NCBI GenBank assembly: GCA_030549495.1
Contig: JAUIRK010000952.1
Coordinates: 434,001-498,000, forward strand
Length of the DNA stretch: 64,000 nucleotides
Source: Nectonema munidae
Lineage: Eukaryota > Nematomorpha > Nectonematoida > Nectonematidae
Direction of reading: 5' to 3'
The notes under the pieces were generated by a model. The model did no database searches. It worked only from the letters and a program-made list of their open reading frames with translations, and was not told where the DNA came from. The translations under genes and the position numbers were made by a program. Below are positions 21,921 through 31,524 of the stretch, piece by piece. Every line of letters begins with the position of its first letter. Position 1 is the first letter of the stretch.

Positions 21921-22769
21921 AAAAAAGGCTTGTTGGAACATCTTTGGTTGGCAAGGATATTGTATAATATCAAAAATAATAAAAAAGCGTTTGATTTATA
22001 AAACTGAATATATATATGTATAAGCTAATTAATTAATATAAATATATATTTATATATTATAGAACTTGAAACTAATTCTTGAAATGATGAGTTTTTGAAA
22101 TAAAATTCTTGATAGTGAACCAAAAACAAAAAAAGTGTTATTAACTGTTTTCCATCTAATAAAGTGATGGCAACTTTTTTTTTCGATAAATATATATTTT
22201 AAATAAACTCTAAAAAGGTTTCAGAATTTGAATATTTCACTTTCTTTCAAAGTAAATCTTCAATTAATGTAATCGTATTTTTCTTCAAAATAATGGGTTA
22301 GGGAAGAGAGATGCCCGGATTTTGTTGAACGATTAATATCGGAATCTGGATAAGATTTCTGACTTTTTAATAACCTATTTCATTTTTAAAAAATCTAGGC
22401 TCAAATTTAATTGGTTATTTCTTTTAGTATAAAAGTGTTTTCATTTTTTAATGTATTTTTGTAAGTAAAAATTTTTTTTTAATCAAGACCTTATTTGTCT
22501 CTATTAGGTGTTTTAAAAATTAAGTGGTTAATTTGTTGAAGATAAACGCTGTTTGAAAAGATTTTTAAGAAGAATTGGTTCCTATCTACTTATAATTTTT
22601 AATTTTCTTCTGGTTTTCTTACTAAAGGTGATATTGGATACGAATCCATATTTTCCGTCGTTTATTATGATATTTTTACATTTATACACTAAAATTTGTT
22701 TTAATTAGTTAATTAAGTGAAGTTATTCCTCGTCTTTTTCTTTATTCGCGCGCTTATGAATTTATTTTC
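21921..22769. other. AT-rich upstream flank of DENND5
   Basis: Contains (TA)n-rich patches near 22010-22060 and no recognisable gene. A short upstream ORF begins at 22756 (ATG AAT TTA) and ends at 22794, overlapping the DENND5 start codon in another frame. Confidence 0.45.
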
Positions 22770-25700
22770 ATGGTGTTATCCAGTGTTAGCTTAAATGCTT
22801 GTCACGATAAAAGACTGCTTGAATACTTTCTCATAATTGGATACAACAATGAAAAAGGACTGAGTGAGAGTACTTTAGATGAGAGTGGTGCGAGCAGTCC
22901 TTTGAACCGCAAATACAAACCACGAGCGCTGGATAAGTTTCCTGAACATAATCCTCACTTGGCATTTGATGAGCACGCCTTCTGCACTCTCGCTATGCCT
23001 AAAGGTGTTTCCTTTAAATGTCGTAGAGATGATCTCTCATCCTTTTTCCACTCCTTTGTCAACATAAGGGAAGATGGGTCACACGTTTTTGGCTTTGTTT
23101 TCACTTTTTGGCAATTAATTGAAGACGAAGCACTTGTGACAGAAATGCAAGATTTAAGCGCCGCCTTCATACCACATGATGATACTGTTGATGGCAATCT
23201 TTCATCCCACTCGTCAAAGAAAAGAGTTTCTCCACATTTTGTTTTCAATGACAAGGAACTTTACGTTTCGACTGCTTTTTGTTTCATCACTTCTTTTCCA
23301 TTCTACTTTTTCATGCGAAGTGCTCTAACTCATATTCACTCGCTTTACGAGTTCCATGATAAAACGTCCATTTTTCAACAACGCGATAGAACGTTGTTAA
23401 CGTTGTTGCAGGAGTTAAAGGCGCCTAAAGCTGGAGAAACTGTTATTTTCACTTCGATTAAATCCATTTATTCCCTTCCACAAGTGAGTGAAAAACCCCT
23501 CTTTGATTTTCCTCTATTGGATGTCTTACAACTTCTAGGCATAGAAGTTTTGTTGCAGTTGATTGCTTGTGTTTTGCTGGAGCAACAAATTTTGCTCATC
23601 TCCTCTGAATACCACAAACTAACTTTGATTAGTGAAAGCATTCTTGCTTTGATTTTTCCTTTTGACTGGTGTCACGTTTATGTTCCCATTGTGCCCTCCT
23701 CTTTTACCTACTTTCTTGAAGCGCCCTTTCCTTACATTATGGGGATTCAGTCAACTACCGACTTGGAAGTGAGCCATGTTTATCTCTCACAAGCCAATAT
23801 ATGTATTTTAAATGTTGACATCGCAGAAATTCAAATTCCCGAAGAGGTGCCCGGGCTTCCTTCTGTTGATACTTTGTTCAATCATTTATCCATAACGTAT
23901 AAATCTTACATGGATAAGTGTTTTCCTGGATACAATTTTAATGATGTAACTAATTTCATGGATCACAAGCAGAATTCTTCCGATATATACAAACTCGTGC
24001 ATATTGAGAATGAAGTGATGCATGAAGATTCTTCCTCCAAATCTATTGTAGAAGAAGAATCCTTTAATCTGCAAAAGGAGTATTATAGTAAGTTGCACGT
24101 ATTCAACAATGCTATCCGAGAAGTAGTGTTGAATTATTTTGTAGGTATTTTTTCGACATATACTGAATTTGTGATTTGGCCTTGTGCCACCAATCTCTCT
24201 GACTTGAACAGCTCTCATAGTGATATTGTTCGAATTTTCGATAAATCTGCGTTTTTAGCAGAGCAGTCATTCGCTAATTTGGTCTTTTTTGCAGCCTTTT
24301 TAGATACACAGATGTTCACTTCTTTTATTGACGTAAAGATTTCTTCTAGTCAAAATGTGCAGTATTCCAAGATAGGTTTTTTTGATGAAAGAATTTCAAA
24401 GTACAAGGAATCTAAAATGCAAAACAATCAGGGCGCTTTTAACCAAGCGTTTATTCTTCTGAATGAAGACATTCTCATAAAGAGACTTGATAGTTTCGTC
24501 TTTGAAAACAACGATAATAATTACATTAACATAAATTCAATTACAAGTGATCATGTTGATGCATGCAAGCCCTGTGAAGAACTAAGAGGAATTGCTAACC
24601 ATGATACGAACGAGTTTTTACCGAATAAAAGAAATGTGAAGACGGAGTTCCTGGAATGGAATAATTCCCTGCATTCAAATGTTACTCTTGCGTATAAGCA
24701 TCATGCTTGTAATGTGGCAAATGCGCAGATCACACCTGCTGTTTTAGCAGAAGCGAACTGGAGCTTCGTTAATTCTCTCCTTTCCGAAATTAAAATGAAA
24801 ACAAAGCGAATGCTGCTGGAAAAAATAGAAATTAACATGACTGATTTGGGCCATGAAGAGGTGAGTGGAGTGAATGAGAATGTGTCCATCACAACATTTT
24901 GTGATTTGATTGAACGTCTTGTTTGTCATGGCTGTCATACAAAGCTCGGCAAATCGTGCTTATGGTCCCTGCTCTTAATATATTTAAATGAAAATCCGTA
25001 TACAACTGTCTTCAGTAATTATAGAGTAATGGAAAAGACCTTACAACATAATTTGCCTAACGACTTTTCTAAAACTTTGCAGTTATCACGTGCTTCTAAA
25101 AGTTGTGCCACTACGAAGAATCTTAAGGATCCAATGAAGTCTTTAGTCCTTAGTAAATCGAGTTCTTCTTTATTAAAGGACATCTACATCATTAAAAACA
25201 TGAAGGATATCTACACTGAGAAGGGATTTGCAAGAGCTTGGCTAAAATTTTGTTTGGAAAAAAAGCTTCTTCCCTCTCATTTGAGACAGCTTCTGCGCAC
25301 TCCTTTCATCAAAAAGTTTTACAAGAGGTATGCCTTTGTTCGAAATGAAGAAGAGATGGAAAAGTTTTTCTATTACATCCTTTCCCTTAATGCCGTTGAT
25401 TATTTTTCCTTCACAAAGTCCTACATCAACACCTTGATTCCATACCGCATTTTAGTATTTCCTCACAAAAAACCTAATTTTTTGTCGTCATTAAGCATAC
25501 CCAGAGTGTCCGTTTTTGGCACAAACGCGTGTACACCTCTTCTCTCGTTTACTAAAAATTCGCTCGAACACATTTTCTCCCATAAAAATTTGGGAAATAT
25601 TGTATCATTGAAGTTTGATTGGACGTATCAAGAAAATACGATGTTCTTAGAAACTCTCGTTAAAATTCGCTTTGTTTTCGTGAAGAACGATTTTACAGGT

Positions 25701-26459
25701 CATGTTTATCAGTTTATGAACGATCGCGTAAGAAAAAAAAACCGAAAACATCTGTCATTATACTCTGAATTATTGCCTTATGGAACGAATTGTAAGGAAC
25801 TTGTAGAGAGTATTCTTTCTGATTCTCATTATCCTTCTCCAAATCAAAAATTTCCTCCTTTTTACTCCCTTGAGGAAAATTTAGCCTTTTCGGTCAATCT
25901 TTTGGTAAAGTACTTTGTCAAGAATCAACCTTTCAAAGACAGTGAATGCATCACTAAGATCAATTTTCTTTTTTGTGGTGAAAATCACTTTTTAGACTGC
26001 ATGGAAGACATATTTTTGTTTGCTCAAAGTAATGAAAATGTAACCTTTTCTCCATGGGACGTGATCGATAAGTTGAAGAAGTATTACAAAAACTTGATTA
26101 TGCATCACAGCGAAGGTTGGGATGAAGTCACGTCCGAATCCATTTCTAATTTCGTCGATTTAGCTTGCAAGATCGATGACAAGCTGTCAACGTCATCATG
26201 TAGTTCTGTCAAAGAGTCCAAGTTCCAAGTCTTCGTGTGTATATCGATTCGCGATAAAATGATTCATCACTGGTTCAGACTCATATCCTCTACACCAACG
26301 ATCGGCTTTCTATACACAGATGCTTCCTTTTTTCGCAACCAGTGCCTCATCCACTCCACATTTGATCTCCTAAGCATGCTTGTTTCCTTCAACATCTTCG
26401 TGCCATCCTTCCTTCTTCACGGCGTAAACACCGTTTATTCTCCGACTCGCATTCAATAA
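22770..26459 (+). CDS. DENND5: DENND5-type DENN/RUN/PLAT Rab guanine exchange factor
   Basis: A 1229-residue protein in one uninterrupted exon. In order: uDENN (about 18-160; AMPKGVSF, REDGSHVFGF), cDENN (about 164-330; LFDFPLLDVLQLLGIE, HVYVPIVPSSF) and dDENN (about 440-525; FLDTQMFTSFID). RUN1 is about 660-895 (NWSFVNSLL, KTKRMLLEK, ERLVCHG, LYKRYAF-like FYKRYAF, SLNAVDYF), PLAT about 910-1000 (HKNLGNI, FTGHVYQF), and RUN2 about 1030-1220. This domain order is specific to DENND5A/B (Rab6-interacting protein 1), of similar length (human about 1290). Family members bind Rab6 and act as exchange factors, reported for Rab39, in Golgi/endosome traffic. The start is well supported because YFLIIGYNNEKG aligns with the normal N-terminus. 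An AATAAA lies 58 nt past the stop. The absence of introns is unusual for so long an animal gene. Confidence 0.96.
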   Translation: MVLSSVSLNACHDKRLLEYFLIIGYNNEKGLSESTLDESGASSPLNRKYKPRALDKFPEHNPHLAFDEHAFCTLAMPKGVSFKCRRDDLSSFFHSFVNIREDGSHVFGFVFTFWQLIEDEALVTEMQDLSAAFIPHDDTVDGNLSSHSSKKRVSPHFVFNDKELYVSTAFCFITSFPFYFFMRSALTHIHSLYEFHDKTSIFQQRDRTLLTLLQELKAPKAGETVIFTSIKSIYSLPQVSEKPLFDFPLLDVLQLLGIEVLLQLIACVLLEQQILLISSEYHKLTLISESILALIFPFDWCHVYVPIVPSSFTYFLEAPFPYIMGIQSTTDLEVSHVYLSQANICILNVDIAEIQIPEEVPGLPSVDTLFNHLSITYKSYMDKCFPGYNFNDVTNFMDHKQNSSDIYKLVHIENEVMHEDSSSKSIVEEESFNLQKEYYSKLHVFNNAIREVVLNYFVGIFSTYTEFVIWPCATNLSDLNSSHSDIVRIFDKSAFLAEQSFANLVFFAAFLDTQMFTSFIDVKISSSQNVQYSKIGFFDERISKYKESKMQNNQGAFNQAFILLNEDILIKRLDSFVFENNDNNYININSITSDHVDACKPCEELRGIANHDTNEFLPNKRNVKTEFLEWNNSLHSNVTLAYKHHACNVANAQITPAVLAEANWSFVNSLLSEIKMKTKRMLLEKIEINMTDLGHEEVSGVNENVSITTFCDLIERLVCHGCHTKLGKSCLWSLLLIYLNENPYTTVFSNYRVMEKTLQHNLPNDFSKTLQLSRASKSCATTKNLKDPMKSLVLSKSSSSLLKDIYIIKNMKDIYTEKGFARAWLKFCLEKKLLPSHLRQLLRTPFIKKFYKRYAFVRNEEEMEKFFYYILSLNAVDYFSFTKSYINTLIPYRILVFPHKKPNFLSSLSIPRVSVFGTNACTPLLSFTKNSLEHIFSHKNLGNIVSLKFDWTYQENTMFLETLVKIRFVFVKNDFTGHVYQFMNDRVRKKNRKHLSLYSELLPYGTNCKELVESILSDSHYPSPNQKFPPFYSLEENLAFSVNLLVKYFVKNQPFKDSECITKINFLFCGENHFLDCMEDIFLFAQSNENVTFSPWDVIDKLKKYYKNLIMHHSEGWDEVTSESISNFVDLACKIDDKLSTSSCSSVKESKFQVFVCISIRDKMIHHWFRLISSTPTIGFLYTDASFFRNQCLIHSTFDLLSMLVSFNIFVPSFLLHGVNTVYSPTRIQ

Positions 26460-26516
26460 CGCGCCTTTTTCATCCCAAATTCCGTCCTTTTTTATTTCTA
26501 CAATTATTATTATTGT

Positions 26517-26522
26517 AATAAA
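26517..26522 (+). promoter_or_regulatory. Poly(A) signal of DENND5
   Basis: A canonical AATAAA 58 nt downstream of the TAA stop, followed by T-rich sequence. Position and motif fit a short 3' UTR. Confidence 0.65.
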
Positions 26523-27417
26523 TTTTTTATTTTCCTATCTTGTTCCATTATCGAATCTTGACATCGACAACTATTTTTTCTTTATAAGGCAGATGATCTT
26601 TCCAATTCGCATTTTTTTCATTTCTACTGTCAAATATTTTTAGCGCTGATAAATCGGTCAAACTTTTTATTGGAAGCTACCGAAAAAAATATCCCACTTG
26701 TTTGCGTTTCCTGTTCTAAGTCTTAACTTGCTCTAACTATGATTTCTACCTTTTTTTTGCCGTTTAAATTTGAGTTAGATTTCTGATCTTATTCGAAAAT
26801 AAAGAAAGTTTAGTTTCTGGCTGCAATGAAAAGGAAATAGGAGAAAGAGAGACACAACATTTATTACGCTTTAATAGCCTTTACGATGAATAAAAACAAC
26901 AGTCAAGCAAGAGTGGAGGTGCTTATATACTACTAAAAATAATAAAAAGTCTTCAGGTAGTTACGAATTGTTTCTTCCATTCACAATAGAAGTCTTCAGG
27001 GAGTTATAAGGCGAGTAAAGATTTGTGTGGAGGTGACAGCATGTTTAGGTGCAGTGCAGAGATGCATGATTGCATCAAGGTTATTTGGATGTACTAACGC
27101 GTTAGAATATCATTCTCCCCATGCAAAAAAGCCAGTATCCTCAGGAGGGTGTCGAACACGATTGGATCTTCTTATGTTATCCACAATATCATTTGCTCTG
27201 TTTAGGTTCTCTTGAAGATGATTTTTTTTCTTCAAGGCATGGGTGTCCGCGGAAAATTAGCAAAAAATTATGAAATACATAGAATGTATAAAGAATAAAA
27301 CAGTAAATAAAATAAGCGAAGTTTTTTATTAAAAAAACATCAAAAAGACTTATTATGGAAAAATAATTTTCTAATTGCACTGCCACCAAAAGTAACGTAA
27401 CAAATCACAGTTGCATA
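26523..27417. other. Spacer of higher complexity, no gene recognised
   Basis: Positions 26820-27230 are less AT-rich than most spacers and contain two AGAAGTCTTCAGG/AAAGTCTTCAGGTAG-like repeats (26948 and 26989). It could be a retroelement end, but I find no paired LTR or coding motif. Confidence 0.35.
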
Positions 27418-29564
27418 CTATTGCTGAAACAAAAATTGGAGCCGCCTAGGATTTTCGCCAAAATCAATCACTTTTTTTTTGATATCTTCTATTTGTTCAT
27501 TTATTTTAGCCATATGAACGCTTAGCATACAAAGACCAGAAAGACGTTCATCGCTCATTGTTGATCTAAGCCAAGTTTTGATTTTGCGCTTAGTACTAAA
27601 TGATCTTTCAATACCACAAGTTGTTGCAGGCAGTGTTAATGCGATAAGAAAAGACTTTTGAACAGCCGGGAACAGATTTGTTTTTGCTAAGAAATCAATC
27701 AAAGATTGATGTTTGTCATCAAGTATGTCATCTTTGTAACAATCATACAATCATGATAGAGCTTCTTCAATGAGGTTGTCAATTTGGTAAACTTTTTGTA
27801 TTGAAGCAAGTACATCTTTGAAATCTTCCCTTTCTGCCTCTTTCATTTCGGTAGGGTGCATAACGAAGATTCTAAAATATGGTTTGTTATTGTCATCGAA
27901 TCGAAGTTGAAGTGATTGAATTAATGAGTCCATCATCTACGGAATGTAAATGTTACGGCGATAATATTCTTCTTTTGAACCTCCTACATTTGATCTGTGT
28001 TTTTGATGTGAACAAATTTTAGGCGTTTTGAACTGTATGTCATGTCTTTCTATCATGGTTTTGACATCACTGAGTATATCTTCTTCAAAAACGCTTTCAG
28101 CTGAATCTCGGTGGCTTTGCAAGATCTTTATCAAATTACAAATGTGGTCTTGCACGTCCAACAGGTTCATGTTTACAGGCTGTAACTTCTGGGTAACTGG
28201 TTCCAACATGGCTGAATACTTCGAGATAATCACTAAACAAACGAAAAACTCGCAAGTCCCTGCTGCACATCTGAGCTGATGAGCTGCTTGACGGGTGTTT
28301 TGTGATTCATTCATATTTGACTCTAGTTCCTCTAAAATTTAATATATATTTGAAAAATTTTGTGAGAACAAACGTATACTTTTATACTTAAAAGTCCATC
28401 TGGTTTCACTCAGTAAAGGCATATTTGGAGCCAATTTCGTTCTGAACTCTCACGAAAAAATCGAATGATTGATTTTACTGTTCCTATTGTATTACGAATT
28501 TCTTGAATTGAGTTGAGGTCATGGACTACCAAATTAAGTCTATGTGATGAACAATGTACAAAAACAGCTTTCGGGTAAGTATTTCTGATTCTAGTTTGAA
28601 CCCCATTAATTTTCCCTGCTAGTGTTCAGCACCCGTCATAATCTTGACCTAGGAGCTTATCCAGATTCAGTCCGAATTTGTTTGCTTGATGAATTATGGT
28701 GTCCGCGATTGTTTCTGTGTTCATCTTCTCTAAAGGAACAAATCCTAGAAATTCCTCACGTATAAGAGCTGAATACAACTTTTTCTTGTCAAATTGAACA
28801 AATCGTACACCAATCGAAAGTTGTTCAGTCCCTGATATGTCAACTGTTTCACCTGCTAAAATAGAAAATCCAACAGAGCTATTGGCATCCTTTACGATGT
28901 TTTCTCTGACGACTTCTTCACTCAATTTAATGAGCTCATTTTGTATACGAACGGAAATATATTTAGAGTTCTTGCTGCATGTGTCCATGCGATTTTTTAA
29001 AACAGTATCACCGGCCTCTATTCTGAAGTTTAGAAGGTCACGAAAGTTGCTGACTGTGTTATCTTTTCCTCTCAGCGCAATATCATGGCAACAGCAAAAC
29101 AAAATACTGGATAAGATTGATGAAAGTTTTTCACGATTTTTTGTCACAGCAAGGCCAACTGATTTATCTATTTTACTCATTATATTGAGCTCTGGTTTTT
29201 CCATTATTTTAATGAAATTATTTGCATCTTGAACTGAGCCTCTATGCCAATGTGATTTAGAATGATTCTTAGCACTGTCCTTATATTTGGAGAAGGGTTT
29301 TAGAATGAAAGCACCCATCAATCCTCTCTGAAATGGCTGAGAAAATAATACGCAAAATTTACAAAAAGCTCCTTTTAAGTAACTTGAATAAGCCAGCCAT
29401 GGAGTATATTGACTAATCCATTGATGACGGAAACTGCGGGAACTCTTAGAATCTTTTTTATAATTGTAATTTATGTCCGAAGGAGTGTATGTGTTTAATA
29501 AAACCTGATATTTTTCCTCATCTCTAAGAGTTTGAATGCTGTTAAAACAAAAGCCTATGTCCAT
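27418..29564 (-). pseudogene. ZMYM1-like hAT transposase (DUF4371 type), broken
   Basis: On the minus strand the protein can be followed nearly end to end. A TTF-type zinc-binding start (WLAYSSYLKGAFCKFCVLF) is followed by the DUF4371 core (VGFSILAGETVDISGTEQLS, LGQDYDGC). A middle region reads TLAGKINGVQTRIRNTYPK and VHCSSHRLNLVVHDL. The C-terminal hAT dimerisation domain reads LPATTCGIERSFSTKRKIKT. Three in-frame stops are visible (28623-28629 region, 27937-27939 and 27751-27753), plus a frameshift between 28315 and about 28450. The related vertebrate protein is ZMYM1, itself transposon-derived. The DETxD acidic residue reads GETVD here. I could not identify TIRs or a TSD, so the ends of the element are unknown. 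Confidence 0.9.
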
Positions 29565-30086
29565 AGGATGAAAGTCTTCAATTCAGCTTCTTTTAATTGA
29601 ATTTCAGATGAACGTGCTTTGTCCTCAACATTTTCAGCATTTTTCCATGTTTTTATGCTTACCGAAAATGTTGAATATCAAGCAAACAAAAGAACAAACT
29701 GGTAACTTATGGAAAACAGTGTTAATGCAAAGAAAAAATAAGTAGATATGGTACTGGGATGGGAAAGGAATAAAAATATAAAATTGTATTACATCACCTG
29801 TCATATTACTTACGTTGTATATATATATATATATCAATATCACCATACCATTTTTCATGATTTAAAAAAAAAAATGTTTTGCCTTCCTATGAATTATTTT
29901 CTGCTACATATTGTTGGAGCAAGATCACGCAAGGAAACAGGAGTTTCGTTTCCATGACCATTTCTAATTCTGGCATAAGATGGATGTGCTTCAATGAGAT
30001 CTACTTCATCAACAATCCCATCTTGTTTAGAAGCTCGGTTATGCCGCCGTAGGAAAACTAACTAGGATTTGCTTATCTTTTTGACT
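29565..30086. other. Flank between hAT relic and composite repeat
   Basis: Probably includes the 5' end of the hAT element read on the minus strand, but no terminus was identified. A (TA)n run lies at 29818-29834. Confidence 0.35.
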
Positions 30087-31060
30087 TTTCCTAAAATCGT
30101 TAGCTGCATCTTTTGATACAATTTTCGGTGTAGTTGAATGACCCTCCCATGTGAAAAACTGTCAATCAAAATCAAATGTACATTTTTTCAACAAAATTTT
30201 TATATTATAATGTCTATAACTTATAACTTAGTGTTTATATTAGATACACTCTTGAAAATTTTTAATCCTATATTATATTGGAACTCATAGCACTTATATA
30301 TACATATTTTTCCAATAAACATTTCAACTTTGTAGTAAATGTCAATCAAAAATTTGCTGATTTCATTTCCATACACAATTTTCGTAATTTGGTTTTCCAA
30401 ATGTCTAAAAGTGTTAATCAATTTTTTTCGTTTACATCTGAAACTCCAAGAATATTAATTAAATTTTAAACTAAGTATATTTTTTATATCAAAATCTTCC
30501 ATGCCAATTTCATTTCTCAGCTGAGTGTTAGCAACTATGATTTGGAAATGCCTAAAAGTATTTGCAGTGGGCGTCTGAGAAAGTGTCTACAAAAACATTT
30601 ATACACATTTTAAATAAATATTTTTTTTAAATAAATCGAACATGCGGATTTTATTCTCGACTCATTTTTTGCAATTAGAGTGTGAAAATTTCACTCATTT
30701 TGTGGTTCACGGTAAAAATTATTTGCTAGAACATTATTTATATTCTCAATAAAATACATTTTTTGTACTAGATCTCCATGCTGATTTCAATTTTGGATTC
30801 AGTTTTGATTTTTTTTAAAAACATTCATTCCCATTTTAAGTTAAATATTTTTTAAACTAGATTGACCATGCTGATACCATTTTTTGGCCAAGTTTTTACC
30901 ATTACTGTGAAAAAATGTGTCAAAGTGCAAATAGAATTAGTGATGTAAGCCTGAAAATTATCTCATAAACATACTTCCATATTTTAAATATAATATATTT
31001 TTTATTCTTAATTTTTTTATTACAATGCTCCATTCATTTCGCGACTTAGTTTAACGAAGT
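30087..31060 (-). repeat. Satellite-bearing composite repeat, copy 2 (inverted)
   Basis: Read on the minus strand this matches the 18266-18998 composite. The unique end with GATGCAGCTAACGATTTTAG lies at 30087-30300, followed by about five or six degenerate satellite units of about 140-150 bp. TTTCATTT/CTCGACTCATTTTTTGCA-type marks recur near 30362, 30510, 30650, 30785, 30880 and 31030. It has more units than copy 1 and they are more diverged. Confidence 0.75.
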
Positions 31061-31524
31061 TTGGATGTTGTAAATGAAGTATAACTTCTTTCTTTACACA
31101 CCAAAAACGCTCTTAAGAAGAAGTTTGTGAAAGCATTCTCTCAAGATTGCAATGGATTGAAATACGGAGAAACCTCTTCATAGCGAATACCTCTGAGACT
31201 CAATAAAACTTCATTATATAAGAGTGGTTCACTATAAAGAGTGTACATTCGTTTTCAGGAACTAAAATTCTTAAATTTCCAGTTGCGGCAAAGTCCTGAG
31301 TCATTTAATCCACTGAATTAAAAGTATCAAGTCGTGTTTTATCACCAAATCAGGCAAACTCTTTCTTTAGGGAAAACTTTATTGAAAATAAGTGCAAATA
31401 TGATTGAGAGAGAGCTTTTTTTTGGGAGCTGAAGTTGAGCAGAATTTCAGCACAAATCTAAAAGTTTTCTTTATCAATAATATAATCAAAAGGAAAAGAG
31501 AACAAAAGATGATAAAGTGTTTCT
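31061..31524. other. Left flank of the TTC array
   Basis: No gene or element end recognised. The sequence just before the array is not obviously a LINE tail. Confidence 0.4.

Noticed and set aside
23886-24218. Antisense frames inside DENND5 (also 22955-23254 and 24701-24938)
   Set aside because: Shadows of the real coding frame on the opposite strand.
26820-27230. LTR of a retrovirus-like element
   Set aside because: The composition is suggestive, but no second LTR, primer-binding site or gag/pol motif was found.
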